From: Flavobacterium sp. I3-2
GTDB lineage: Bacteria; Bacteroidota; Bacteroidia; Flavobacteriales; Flavobacteriaceae
Assembly (NCBI RefSeq): GCF_013389595.1
Contig: NZ_CP058306.1
Span: 1,178,001 to 1,242,000 of the forward strand
Length of the DNA: 64,000 nt
Direction of reading: 5' to 3'
Shown in pieces: positions 8,731 through 17,495 of this stretch. Within the stretch, counting starts at the first letter, position 1; each line of letters begins with the position of its first letter. Both the position numbers and the translations under genes were made by a program. Below the pieces are notes generated by a model. That model worked only from the letters and a program-made list of their open reading frames with translations, was not told the origin of the DNA and did no database searches.

Positions 8731-9423
8731 ATGAAAGAATATATAAAAGTGATTGGTTTCGACGCAGATGATACGTTATTTATTAACGAACCTTATTTTG
8801 ATGAAGCTGAAGAAAAATTCTGTGCTTTATTTGAAGATTTTCTTTCTAAACAAAGTATTTCTCAAATCTTATTTCAAACACAAATAGATAATTTACCTTT
8901 TTACGGATATGGAATTAAAGGTTATATCTTATCGATGATTGAAGCTGCTAATAAAATTTCTGATGGGAAAGTGTCCATAAAAGTAACTGCTAAAATTCTT
9001 GAAATTGGAAAAAATCTACTTCAAAAACCGATTGTTTTATTAGATGATATTGAAGAAACTTTAAAACAACTTCACGGAAAATATAAATTAATTGTCGTTA
9101 CTAAAGGTGATTTAAAAGATCAACACAGAAAAGTTAGTTTGTCTGGTTTAGGACCTTATTTTCACCACATCGAAGTTTTAAGTGAGAAAGAAGAAATAGA
9201 TTATGAAAAACTTTTAAAACGTTTAGATATTGATGCTTCAGAATTTTTAATGATCGGAAATTCATTAAAATCAGATGTGCTTCCGGTTTTAAATATTGGC
9301 GGAACAGCGATTCATATTCCGTTTCACACCACTTGGGCGCACGAACGCATCGACCACGAAATTGTTCATGACAAATTTTATACAGCAATAACAAACGCTG
9401 ACATTTTACCATTGCTTTTATAA
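8731..9423 (+). CDS. HAD-family hydrolase (phosphatase)
   Basis: 230 residues. Motif I is FDADDTLF with nucleophile Asp11 and acid/base Asp13. Motif II is the strand LIVVTKGD (Thr near 132). Motif III/IV is FLMIGNSLKSDVLPVLNIGG near residues 174-193. A helical cap lies between motifs I and II (about residues 20-100). It resembles YjjG- or phosphoglycolate-phosphatase-like subfamilies; the substrate cannot be named. Its stop overlaps the ATG of the CAT-like gene (TAATG), so the two are probably translated together. Confidence 0.88.
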   Translation: MKEYIKVIGFDADDTLFINEPYFDEAEEKFCALFEDFLSKQSISQILFQTQIDNLPFYGYGIKGYILSMIEAANKISDGKVSIKVTAKILEIGKNLLQKPIVLLDDIEETLKQLHGKYKLIVVTKGDLKDQHRKVSLSGLGPYFHHIEVLSEKEEIDYEKLLKRLDIDASEFLMIGNSLKSDVLPVLNIGGTAIHIPFHTTWAHERIDHEIVHDKFYTAITNADILPLLL

Positions 9424-10049
9424 TGAAACAAATTATAGATCTTGAAAATTGGAATAGAAAAGAACATTTCGAATTCTTTTCCGCGATGGAGGAACCCTTT
9501 TACGGTGTGGTTACCGAAGTTGATGTAACGATTGCCTACAAAGAAGCCAAACGCAAAAACATTTCATTTTTTAATTATTACCTGCACAAAGTTTTATTTG
9601 CAATTAATGAAACCGAAAATTTCAGGTTGCGAATTGAAGATAAGCAAATTGTTTTACACGACGAAATTGATGCTTCGGCAACTGTGATGCGTGCTGATAA
9701 AACTTTCGGATTTTCGTTTATGAAATACATCGCGGATGAAAACGAATTTTCTGATTATGCGATTAAAGAAATTGAACGTGTTCAAAACACCACAGGTTTA
9801 CTTTTAAAAAGTAATTGGAAAGAAAACATCATACATTTTTCGGCAGTTCCGTTTGTGAATTTTTCTGGATTAACGCACGCGCGTAGTTTTACTTGGCCGG
9901 ATAGTTGTCCGAAAATTTCTGTAGGAAAAGTTTTTGAACGCGACGGTAGAAAAATTTTCAACATAGCCGTTTATGTGCATCACGGTTTGGTTGATGGTTA
10001 TCATATTGGTTTGTTTCTCGAAAATTTACAAAATAGTTTAGATAAATAA
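9423..10049 (+). CDS. Chloramphenicol acetyltransferase-like protein (CatA type)
   Basis: 208 residues, close to the roughly 215 of classical trimeric CAT enzymes. The catalytic motif HHGLVDG is present at 186-192 (His186 corresponds to catalytic His195 of CAT-III; the Asp of the DG pair is kept). Conserved NYYLHKVLFAINE, RIEDKQIVLHDEID, and FTWPDSCPKISVGKVF follow the CAT fold in order. All key residues are present, so acetyl transfer is plausible. Whether it acts on chloramphenicol or on another alcohol is not shown by sequence. Its coupling to a HAD phosphatase gene rather than a mobile element suggests an intrinsic chromosomal gene. Confidence 0.85.
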   Translation: MKQIIDLENWNRKEHFEFFSAMEEPFYGVVTEVDVTIAYKEAKRKNISFFNYYLHKVLFAINETENFRLRIEDKQIVLHDEIDASATVMRADKTFGFSFMKYIADENEFSDYAIKEIERVQNTTGLLLKSNWKENIIHFSAVPFVNFSGLTHARSFTWPDSCPKISVGKVFERDGRKIFNIAVYVHHGLVDGYHIGLFLENLQNSLDK

Positions 10050-10075
10050 AGCTGAAGTAATCTTCAGCTTTATTT
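10044..10075. terminator. Bidirectional terminator holding both stop codons
   Basis: A 14-bp perfect stem, AAATAAAGCTGAAG / CTTCAGCTTTATTT, with TAAT loop. The TAA of the CAT-like gene (10,047-10,049) is in one arm, and the TAA of the convergent SIMPL gene (10,070-10,072, minus) is in the other. Confidence 0.8.
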
Positions 10076-10744
10076 AATTTCAAATTTGGCTTGAATTTCA
10101 AATTTTAATAATATCGGTTTAAAACCAATTTCATTTTTATTTTCGTTAGTATCTACAGAAATATTTGACATAAATTCAGGAGCTTTTGAAAGATAAACAT
10201 CTGTATTTTCCTTAATTTCAAGTGCATTTCCAACTTTTTGGTTGATACTTTCTAATAAATAAGTAGCTTTATTTTTTGCAGCTTGTAAGGCAAGAATTTT
10301 TACTTCTTTGCGATACATTTCAATTTCAGAATGAGTCATTTCTTGTATGTAAAACGATTTTACATTAGCGTTATCAAACGCGTCCAAAGCACGGTTAACT
10401 TCTTCGATTGTATTCAGTTTTAATTCGAATTGTTTTTGTGTGACTAATTGATTTGTTTTTTTACGAACACGTAATTGATGTGCGTTGGCATTATTTAAAG
10501 ACAATTTAGTTAACTCAATCTTTTGATTTTTAAGCTCGTTTAGAAATAACGTTTCTTGTTCATCGATTGTAATTTTATTTCTACCGTCTATTTGCTCTTT
10601 TAAAGTGATACTGAAAATAATTTCGTTCGGTATAATTTCTTTTTCAGCAGTTCCAATAACTTCAATAAATGGAGATGTTTGTAAGTTTTGTGCTTGAATG
10701 AATGTTGTAAAAAACAATAAAATAAGAAGATACGTATTTTTCAT
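10070..10744 (-). CDS. SIMPL-domain (DUF541) secreted protein
   Basis: 224 residues. A signal peptide (LLILLFFTTFIQAQ) precedes the opening PFIEVIGTAEKEIIPNEIIFSITL, the standard start of SIMPL/DUF541 proteins. The family signature near the C-terminus, 'ALQAAKNKATYLLESINQKVGNALEIKE', is also present. These periplasmic or outer-membrane-associated proteins form oligomeric rings in some relatives (BP26); the cellular role is poorly known. The PH-like membrane protein gene lies upstream on the same strand, 38 bases away. Confidence 0.85.
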   Translation of the reverse strand: MKNTYLLILLFFTTFIQAQNLQTSPFIEVIGTAEKEIIPNEIIFSITLKEQIDGRNKITIDEQETLFLNELKNQKIELTKLSLNNANAHQLRVRKKTNQLVTQKQFELKLNTIEEVNRALDAFDNANVKSFYIQEMTHSEIEMYRKEVKILALQAAKNKATYLLESINQKVGNALEIKENTDVYLSKAPEFMSNISVDTNENKNEIGFKPILLKFEIQAKFEIK

Positions 10745-10782
10745 GGATTTTTTATTTAAATAAATTAAAACTGAAAGTTACT

Positions 10783-11274
10783 TCAGCTTTTTACTTTTAA
10801 GATGGCATCGTAAAGGTCTTTGTTTTTTTGAAACGCGTTGATATAAAAAATTTCATTTCTATTGGTAACTATTTTTAGACGTTCATTTTTCATAAATTTT
10901 TGAGGTAAAAAAATGACTTCTTTAACTTCCGAAAAATGAATATCATAATCAGATTCTGCAATATCTAAACGTTGTTTATCAACAAAAGCAAAACGTTTAT
11001 TGGTAATAAAAAAGTTTCCTGAAACCCAATTGAATTTTGTTTGTTTGATGTTTACACCAAAAAGATTTAAAATTTCTTCATTCGTTTTTAATTTTAAATC
11101 TAAATTTTTATAAGGTTTAGAACCTCGATTCATCATCAGGCTTAATAGTATTCCGGTTAAAATAGCCCATAATACATTTGTGTATTGGAATTTGAATACG
11201 AATTGATCTAAAATCAATCTGATGATAAAAAAAAGGACAAACCCTAAAATAAAATAATTGTAATTAATCTTCAT
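10783..11274 (-). CDS. Membrane protein with PH/GRAM-like domain
   Basis: Starting at the ATG at 11,274 (a TTG two codons upstream is less likely) gives 163 residues. Two hydrophobic helices (YFILGFVLFFIIRLIL and NVLWAILTGILLSLMM) are followed by a soluble domain with NLDLKLKTNEEILNLFGVN and FFITNKRFAFVDK. The last is the beta-strand pattern of bacterial PH or GRAM-like domains. It ends in a helix (NKDLYDAILKVKS). The role is unknown; probably at the inner membrane facing the cytoplasm. It shares direction with the SIMPL gene. Confidence 0.65.
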   Translation of the reverse strand: MKINYNYFILGFVLFFIIRLILDQFVFKFQYTNVLWAILTGILLSLMMNRGSKPYKNLDLKLKTNEEILNLFGVNIKQTKFNWVSGNFFITNKRFAFVDKQRLDIAESDYDIHFSEVKEVIFLPQKFMKNERLKIVTNRNEIFYINAFQKNKDLYDAILKVKS

Positions 11275-11362
11275 AAGCAAAATAATAAATGGTTAGTTGA
11301 GTAAAAATACATTTTTTTAACAATTATGCAACTATTTTTTTATTTGAATTTTGAATAAAAAA

Positions 11363-12724
11363 TTAAAACAAAGCACTAACCAAATCTTCTATTTTTGAAA
11401 CTAAAACCACTTCAATTTGTTTAGATTGATAAGTGATTTTATTGTATTTGGAAATGTAAATTTTAGAGAAACCTAATTTCTCTGCTTCTTGAATACGTTG
11501 GTCTACACGATTTACCGGACGAATTTCGCCTGAAAGTCCGACTTCACCTGCGAAACAAAAATCTTTAGAAACGGCATCATCTTCGTTTGAAGAAAGAATA
11601 GAAACGACAACAGCCAAATCAATTGCTGGGTCATCAACAGAAATTCCCCCTGTGATATTTAAGAAAACGTCTTTCATTCCTAAACGGAAACCAGCACGTT
11701 TTTCTAAAACAGCTAAAATCATGTTCAAGCGTTTTAGATTATAACCGGTTGCGCTTCGTTGCGGAGTTCCATAAACCGCTGTACTTACCAACGCTTGTAC
11801 CTCAATCATCAGCGGACGCATGCCTTCTAAAGTGGATGCAATCGCAGTTCCAGAAAGTTCTTCTTGTCGGTGCGAAAGTAAAATTTCAGACGGATTTGAA
11901 ACTTCTCGTAAACCCGAACCTTGCATTTCGTAAATTCCTAATTCGGCAGTTGAACCAAAACGATTTTTTAATGCACGAAGAATTCGGTACACGTGATTTC
12001 TGTCGCCTTCAAACTGAAGAACGGTATCAACCATGTGTTCTAAAATTTTGGGTCCTGCTATATTACCGTCTTTAGTAATATGCCCGATCAAAATTACAGG
12101 TGTTGAGGTTTCTTTTGCGAATTTAATCAACTCGGCAGTAGTTTCTTTAATCTGAGAAATAGTTCCGGCAGAAGCTTCGATATAATCGGTATGTAAAGTT
12201 TGAATCGAATCAATAATCAAAACATCAGGTTGAATATCTTCGATTTGCTTAAAGATATTTTGGGTATTCGTTTCCGTCAGAATATAACAAGTAGTATTAT
12301 TCGGATTTACACGTTCGGCACGCATTTTAATTTGTTTCTGACTTTCCTCGCCAGAAACATATAAAACCTTATAAGGTAATTTTAACGACAATTGAAGCAA
12401 CAACGTACTTTTTCCGATTCCGGGTTCGCCACCTAAAAGCACCATCGAACCAGGAACTAATCCACCACCAAGAACTCGGTTTAATTCGCCGTCTAACGTA
12501 TTTAATCGGACTTCTTGCGAACTGTCAATTTCGTTTATCAATAAAGGTTTTGAAGCGCGTTTAACACCTAAAGTAGATTTGGTTTGCCAAGCTACTTTTT
12601 CTTCTTTTTGCACCACTTCTTCAACAATGGTATTCCACTGTTTACAAGCTGTACATTGACCTAACCATTTTGAAAATTGCGTTCCACAAGAGGAACAAAA
12701 GAAAGCCGTTTTTACTTTTGCCAT
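11363..12724 (-). CDS. radA: DNA repair protein RadA
   Basis: 453 residues, normal for RadA/Sms. An N-terminal four-Cys zinc finger uses Cys10, Cys13, Cys24 and Cys27. Walker A is GEPGIGKST (99-107). The RadA-specific motif KNRFG is at 253-257, with ELGIYEM after it. A C-terminal Lon-like domain is present (AVYGTPQRSATGYN, VFLNITGGISVDDPAIDLAVV). RadA is a DnaB-type ATPase that drives branch migration in recombinational repair. It is the last gene of the panC-panD-flippase-radA run, 31 bases after the flippase gene. Confidence 0.96.
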   Translation of the reverse strand: MAKVKTAFFCSSCGTQFSKWLGQCTACKQWNTIVEEVVQKEEKVAWQTKSTLGVKRASKPLLINEIDSSQEVRLNTLDGELNRVLGGGLVPGSMVLLGGEPGIGKSTLLLQLSLKLPYKVLYVSGEESQKQIKMRAERVNPNNTTCYILTETNTQNIFKQIEDIQPDVLIIDSIQTLHTDYIEASAGTISQIKETTAELIKFAKETSTPVILIGHITKDGNIAGPKILEHMVDTVLQFEGDRNHVYRILRALKNRFGSTAELGIYEMQGSGLREVSNPSEILLSHRQEELSGTAIASTLEGMRPLMIEVQALVSTAVYGTPQRSATGYNLKRLNMILAVLEKRAGFRLGMKDVFLNITGGISVDDPAIDLAVVVSILSSNEDDAVSKDFCFAGEVGLSGEIRPVNRVDQRIQEAEKLGFSKIYISKYNKITYQSKQIEVVLVSKIEDLVSALF

Positions 12725-12755
12725 ATCATTTTAAATATAGCGTGAAGTTACGAAA

Positions 12756-13718
12756 TTATTTATTTTTATTGAAGATAGGAAGTAATAAGAAAGACAATCC
12801 GCCCATTAAAACAATGATTGTGGTTTGCGAAGTCCAAAGAATCCAACCGAAAGTGGTACCAACGGTTGCAGAAATTCCGTAAAGCAATAAAACTTCAGAA
12901 ATCATTAACGGAAAAGCTCCAAAACCACCGTTTGTGAAAGTTACAGCCAAACTTCCGACTACAAAAGAAACCATTACAACACCAAGTGAAATATCTGAAG
13001 TTTCTGCTAAAGCCAATGTTCCGAAGTAGAAAGTTAATACGTAAGAAATCCAAATGATTACGGTATGAAACAAAAATCCAAATCGGTTAGGCATTTTAAA
13101 AATACTTAAAACACCTTCGATCAAACCTTTGATTTTAGTTCGGATTAAAATAAAGAATTTCCATTTGGAATAAAACAAAAGATATATTCCGATGATTCCA
13201 AAAATCACTAAAACAGCTAAAAGTGTTAATAGTTTTTCGAATGGAATTTTTTCTAAAAGAAAATCTTTTAATTGGTTGTATTGTAAAAGAAATGCAGTTC
13301 CTACAAAAAGCAACAAACAAACCAAATCGATTAATCGTTCGGAAATGATGGTTCCAAAACTTTTATCGAACGAAATTTTTTGGTATTTCTGAAGCACCAA
13401 TGCGCGCGAAACTTCGCCCGAACGTGGAACGGTTAAGTTTAATAAATATCCGATGGAAATCGCCATCAGATTATTTAAAAAATTAGATGAATATCCCAAA
13501 TAATTTAAACCGTATTTCCATCGGTAAGCTCTTGAAAATAATCCAACTAACGAAAATACAGAAGATAAAATGATATAATTGTAATTAGCACCTTTGAAAT
13601 AACTGGTCATTTCGGTTATTTGTTCGGGCGTAAATTTATTATATGCGTAAAAAACCAAAAAAACTCCCAACAAAAGTGGGAGTGATATATTTAATATTTT
13701 TTTTATTTGAGGACTCAA
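12756..13718 (-). CDS. Flippase-like membrane protein (LPG synthase TM family, UPF0104)
   Basis: 320 residues with about eight hydrophobic helices and the family hallmarks FSRAYRWKYGL, LTVPRSGEVSRALVL and FTNGGFGAFPLMI. The family takes its name from the membrane part of lysyl-phosphatidylglycerol synthase and includes lipid flippase-like proteins. No catalytic synthetase domain follows, so this is the stand-alone form. It starts one base after the panD stop, so translation is likely coupled. The link to pantothenate genes is conserved gene order rather than obvious function. Confidence 0.85.
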   Translation of the reverse strand: MSPQIKKILNISLPLLLGVFLVFYAYNKFTPEQITEMTSYFKGANYNYIILSSVFSLVGLFSRAYRWKYGLNYLGYSSNFLNNLMAISIGYLLNLTVPRSGEVSRALVLQKYQKISFDKSFGTIISERLIDLVCLLLFVGTAFLLQYNQLKDFLLEKIPFEKLLTLLAVLVIFGIIGIYLLFYSKWKFFILIRTKIKGLIEGVLSIFKMPNRFGFLFHTVIIWISYVLTFYFGTLALAETSDISLGVVMVSFVVGSLAVTFTNGGFGAFPLMISEVLLLYGISATVGTTFGWILWTSQTTIIVLMGGLSFLLLPIFNKNK

Positions 13719-13719
13719 A

Positions 13720-14070
13720 TTAAGTTAATGAGTTGTCGTTTTCGTTAGGAAATACGATTGAAGGCTTGAATGATTTAGCTTCTTCAAAATCCATAATTCC
13801 GTAAGAAATGATGATTACAATATCACCTTGATGTACTTTACGAGCTGCTGGTCCGTTTAAGCAAATTTCTCCGCTGTTACGAGTTCCCGGAATCGCATAC
13901 GTTTCAAAACGTTCTCCATTGTTTACGTTAACAATAGAAACTTTTTCACCTTCGATAATATTTGAAGCTTCCATTAAAGCGGTGTCAATGGTAATACTTC
14001 CAATATAATTTAAATCGGCACCTGTAACTTTTACACGGTGGATTTTAGATTTTACTACTTCTACTTGCAT
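13720..14070 (-). CDS. panD: Aspartate 1-decarboxylase (pyruvoyl enzyme precursor)
   Basis: 116 residues, the family length. The self-cleavage site Gly24-Ser25 is seen in [10 protein letters not shown]; cleavage turns Ser25 into the pyruvoyl cofactor. Downstream [20 protein letters not shown] and [10 protein letters not shown] are the conserved core. It makes beta-alanine from aspartate for pantothenate synthesis, in the cytoplasm. It lies 15 bases after panC, which uses the beta-alanine, and one base before the flippase gene. Confidence 0.96.
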   Translation of the reverse strand: MQVEVVKSKIHRVKVTGADLNYIGSITIDTALMEASNIIEGEKVSIVNVNNGERFETYAIPGTRNSGEICLNGPAARKVHQGDIVIIISYGIMDFEEAKSFKPSIVFPNENDNSLT

Positions 14071-14085
14071 AAGGCAAAGTTATAA

Positions 14086-14934
14086 TTAATTTAATGAAAT
14101 ATTGTCTATTAATCGAACATTATCTAAATGAACAACTACAAAACCACGATATTTTGTGTTTTCTGTTTTTTCGATTGCTGTTTGTAAGGTTTTTTCGTCT
14201 GCGATTTCGAAATATTCTAATTCAAAATTCGAATGTTTTTTAAATTCATTCTCTACGAAATCAACAACTTCTTTGATTGATTTTGATTTGAATAAATTTT
14301 TAGCTTGCAACATAATTTGATTAATTAAAGTTGCTTCTTTTTTAGCTTCGTCAGAAAGTAATTCGTTTCGAGAGCTCATAGCTAAACCATCTTCTTGACG
14401 AAAAATCGGAACACCAACAATCTCTACCGGAAGTTTAAATTGTGTTGTCATGTTTCTAATAATTTGCAATTGTTGAAAATCTTTCTCGCCAAAATAAGCT
14501 TTATCGGCTTCAGTAATTTCAAAAAGTTTCTTTACAATCGTTCCAACACCGTTAAAATGACCTGGTCGGTTAGCACCTTCCATTTGGTTTTCTAAACCAT
14601 CGTATTTAAAAATATCGGCAACAGCATTATCTGCATAAATATCTTCAACCGAAGGTGCGAAAACAATAATTTTGTCAGATAAACTTTCGATTAATTTAAC
14701 ATCTCTTTCTAAAGTTCTTGGATACTTTTCTAAGTCATTTGGATTGTTAAATTGCGTTGGATTGACAAAAATACTCACCACAACGATGTCATTTTGAGAT
14801 AAAGCTTCTTGCATTAACGACAAATGACCCATGTGAATTGCTCCCATTGTTGGAACTAATCCGATGGTTTTACCTTTTGATTTTAAAGGACTTAAGTGTT
14901 CTTTAAGTGTAATTTGAGTAGTGTAAACTAACAT
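14086..14934 (-). CDS. panC: Pantoate-beta-alanine ligase
   Basis: I choose the ATG at 14,934; a GTG one codon upstream is unlikely. 282 residues. Nucleotide-binding motif GLVPTMGAIHMGH (25-37) with the HIGH-like HMGH is followed by VVVSIFVNPTQFNNPNDLEKYPRT, FGEKDFQQL and the KMSKS-like AMSSRN. It condenses pantoate with beta-alanine using ATP. First gene of the minus-strand operon that continues with panD, with a promoter in the divergent region shared with the starch-synthase-like gene. Confidence 0.96.
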   Translation of the reverse strand: MLVYTTQITLKEHLSPLKSKGKTIGLVPTMGAIHMGHLSLMQEALSQNDIVVVSIFVNPTQFNNPNDLEKYPRTLERDVKLIESLSDKIIVFAPSVEDIYADNAVADIFKYDGLENQMEGANRPGHFNGVGTIVKKLFEITEADKAYFGEKDFQQLQIIRNMTTQFKLPVEIVGVPIFRQEDGLAMSSRNELLSDEAKKEATLINQIMLQAKNLFKSKSIKEVVDFVENEFKKHSNFELEYFEIADEKTLQTAIEKTENTKYRGFVVVHLDNVRLIDNISLN

Positions 14935-14956
14935 CACATATGTTTTATAAGAGATG

Positions 14957-14964
14957 CAAAATTA
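14957..14964 (-). promoter_or_regulatory. Probable promoter for panC operon
   Basis: TAATTTTG on the minus strand matches TAnnTTTG; it lies 22 bases upstream of the panC ATG. No clear TTTG -33 element. Confidence 0.5.
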
Positions 14965-14996
14965 GTATTTTAGATAATTATATCGACATTTTTTTG

Positions 14997-15004
14997 TAAT
15001 TTTG
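14997..15004 (+). promoter_or_regulatory. Probable promoter for the starch-synthase-like gene
   Basis: TAATTTTG matches TAnnTTTG, 37 bases upstream of the ATG at 15,042 and back to back with the panC promoter. Confidence 0.5.
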
Positions 15005-15041
15005 TATGTTTTTACACAGAATATAATTAAATTCAAACACA

Positions 15042-15848
15042 ATGAAAGACAAGAGGATATTATATGTATCATCTGAAGTAGTGCCATATTTACCAGAAAA
15101 CGAGGTTTCTCAAATGTCGTTTGACACTCCGAAAATGATTAATGATTTAGGCGGGCAGATTAGAATTTTTATGCCAAGATACGGAAGTATTAATGAGAGA
15201 AGACATCAGTTACACGAAGTGATTAGATTATCTGGGATGAACTTGGTAATTAACGACATGGATATGCCTCTAATTATTAAGGTTGCTTCTATTCCGAAAG
15301 AAAGAATTCAGGTTTATTTTATCGATAATGACGAGTATTTTAAACGTAAACATACTTTTGTTGACGAAGAAAATATAATGTATGAAGATAATGACGAACG
15401 TGCGATTTTCTTTACAAAAGGAGTTGTTGAAACTGTTAAAAAGTTAAATTGGGTTCCGGATGTAATTCATGTGCAAGGATGGTTGGCGTCAATGTTACCA
15501 TTATACATGAAAAAATACTATAAAGATGAAACGATTTTTGCTGATACAAAAATTGTAACTTCTGTATTTACAAAAACATTTGACCAAAAATTATCAGAAA
15601 ACATGTATGATAAAGTTGCTTTCGATGGTTTTGAGTCTAGTGATATCGAAAATTTAAAAGAAGCTACTTTTGAAAATATTATGAAAAACGCTATCGATTT
15701 TTCAGATGGTGTTATTATTTCGTCTGAGAACATAACATCAGATTTAACAAATTATATAGAAACTTCAGGAAAACCTTTCTTACCTTTCACTCCGAAAGAG
15801 AAAATGTCAGAGATTTATACTGACTTTTATAGAAACAAAGTTTTATAA
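15042..15848 (+). CDS. Glycogen/starch synthase N-terminal-domain protein (GT5-like, short)
   Basis: 268 residues. It opens KRILYVSSEVVPYLPE and continues with GGQIRIFMPRYGSINERRHQLHEV and DVIHVQGWLASMLPLYMK, matching the N-terminal Rossmann half of glycogen/starch synthases. The KTGGL loop that contacts ADP-glucose is replaced here (EVSQMSFDTPKMINDLGG), and the whole C-terminal nucleotide-binding half is absent (full enzymes are about 470-500 residues). It is therefore probably not a normal glycogen synthase. The frame is intact, so it is a stable short form rather than a fresh pseudogene. It is followed 12 bases later by the DUF4270 gene. Confidence 0.8.
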   Translation: MKDKRILYVSSEVVPYLPENEVSQMSFDTPKMINDLGGQIRIFMPRYGSINERRHQLHEVIRLSGMNLVINDMDMPLIIKVASIPKERIQVYFIDNDEYFKRKHTFVDEENIMYEDNDERAIFFTKGVVETVKKLNWVPDVIHVQGWLASMLPLYMKKYYKDETIFADTKIVTSVFTKTFDQKLSENMYDKVAFDGFESSDIENLKEATFENIMKNAIDFSDGVIISSENITSDLTNYIETSGKPFLPFTPKEKMSEIYTDFYRNKVL

Positions 15849-15860
15849 GAAATTATAGTT

Positions 15861-17492
15861 ATGAAAAGAAAATCATTATTTGGAGTTGTAATTGCTACTG
15901 CTATTGCTGTTTTTACTCAATCATGTGACAGTGATTTTAATGAAATTGGTGCTGGAATATTTGGTGATGATGGGTTTGGTTTTGAATCTTATTCGGTTCA
16001 GAATTTAAATGCTTCAATTGTAAATACGGGTGAAGTAAGTACGAGAAATTTACCTGTTAATAATTTAGGTGTTTATAACGATGCTGTTTTTGGAAATACA
16101 ACAGCTCATTTTGTTACACAATTAGAAATGAGTAAAGGTACTGAATTTACAAGTATTAGTAATAATCCTGTAATTGATTCTGTTTATGTTTATATTCCTT
16201 ATAATAGTTCAATTGAAAATACAGATTCTGATGGTAATACAACTTATAAGTTAAATAACGTTTATGGAAATGGTACGTTTACATTAAACGTTTTTGAAAA
16301 TGGTTACTTACTAAGAAATTTTGACCCAAATAATAATTTAGATACTCAAGAGTATTACTCTTCAGATAAATTACAGTTTGATTCTAATAAAAAAGGTATT
16401 GCTGGAGGAAGATTGAACAACTCGACAGCAACTGCTCAGAATACTAATTTTAAAATTAATGATCAAGAAATTCTTCTTTATAAATACGATAAAGATGGTG
16501 TAATTGTGAATGATTCAAATAATAATCCAACAGTTAAAGAGCGTAAAAAACCTGGTATTTGGTTGGATTTAGATAAAGCTTATTTTCAGAATGCATTTTT
16601 TGCTAACGACAAATACAAATCAATATTAAATAATACAGTACTTAAAGAATATTTCAGAGGACTTTATTTTAATGTTCAAGCAAATGGAAATCAAAATGCT
16701 TTAGCACAATTGAATATTGCTGGAGGAGAATTTGTTATTGTTTACAAAGGCGATAAATCTGCTACAGATATAACAAGAGAGCGTAAAACTGTAACTTTGA
16801 AAATGGGGTATTCTACCGATTTGAAAGCTTACGCAACAACGGTGAACTTAATCGAGAATGAAAATTCGGACGATTATAGTAATGCATTGACTTCGAATGT
16901 GTCGAACCCTTTGTGGATTAAAGGAAACAATGGTTCTATTGCGACAATTTCTCTTTTTGGAGCTGATGCTGATGGAAACGGTGTTGCTGATGAATTAGAA
17001 ACAATAAAAGAAAATGACTGGTTAATCAATCAAGCTGTTTTGACGGTTTTTGTAGATAAATCAGTACAAACCAATAATACGGATTTTCAACCTAATCGTT
17101 TGATTGTTTATGATGCAAAAAACAATACAACATTAGTTGATTACAATACAGATGCTACTACAAGTCCAGTAAAAAATATTTATAATGGGATTATGGATAT
17201 TTCAACTGATAACAATACAATAAAATATCGTTTTAGAATTACCAATCACGTCAATAACTTAATAAAAAGAGATTCGACCAATGTTGTTCTTGGCTTGGCA
17301 GTTACGAATGATATTTCGTTAAGTACATTTAATGTGTTGAAGAATGAAAAAACATCATTTAATACCAAAATTTCAAAAATCCCAACAGGCTCAGTTACAT
17401 CGCCTTTTGGAACTATTTTATATGGACCTAACCACTCTGATGTAAGCACTAGAATGAAATTAGATTTATTTTATACCAAAAAAACCAATTAA
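15861..17492 (+). CDS. DUF4270 lipoprotein
   Basis: 543 residues. Lipoprotein signal MKRKSLFGVVIATAIAVFTQSC, then DSDFNEIGAGIFGDD, the usual opening of DUF4270 proteins. The body is Asn/Thr-rich and beta-strand-rich, with NWLINQAVLTVFVD-like and TRMKLDLFYTKK ending segments found in the family. A Bacteroidota-specific outer-membrane lipoprotein of unknown role. It lies between the starch-synthase-like gene (12 bases) and glmS (3 bases), so it is within one operon that leads into amino-sugar synthesis. Confidence 0.85.
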   Translation: MKRKSLFGVVIATAIAVFTQSCDSDFNEIGAGIFGDDGFGFESYSVQNLNASIVNTGEVSTRNLPVNNLGVYNDAVFGNTTAHFVTQLEMSKGTEFTSISNNPVIDSVYVYIPYNSSIENTDSDGNTTYKLNNVYGNGTFTLNVFENGYLLRNFDPNNNLDTQEYYSSDKLQFDSNKKGIAGGRLNNSTATAQNTNFKINDQEILLYKYDKDGVIVNDSNNNPTVKERKKPGIWLDLDKAYFQNAFFANDKYKSILNNTVLKEYFRGLYFNVQANGNQNALAQLNIAGGEFVIVYKGDKSATDITRERKTVTLKMGYSTDLKAYATTVNLIENENSDDYSNALTSNVSNPLWIKGNNGSIATISLFGADADGNGVADELETIKENDWLINQAVLTVFVDKSVQTNNTDFQPNRLIVYDAKNNTTLVDYNTDATTSPVKNIYNGIMDISTDNNTIKYRFRITNHVNNLIKRDSTNVVLGLAVTNDISLSTFNVLKNEKTSFNTKISKIPTGSVTSPFGTILYGPNHSDVSTRMKLDLFYTKKTN

Positions 17493-17495
17493 AAC

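Noticed and set aside
10760..10800. Hairpin between the SIMPL and PH-like genes
   Set aside because: Stem has a bulge and lies partly in coding sequence; too weak to call a terminator.
11749..12075. 108-codon plus-strand frame inside radA
   Set aside because: Antisense shadow of a conserved gene with no signal or motif.
15861..17492. DUF4270 protein as part of a SusC/SusD pair
   Set aside because: The opening and neighbours fit DUF4270; no SusC-type receptor is adjacent.
17493..17495. Possible glmS ribozyme or riboswitch upstream of glmS
   Set aside because: Only 3 bases separate glmS from the preceding gene and no ribozyme-like fold was seen in the coding end upstream.
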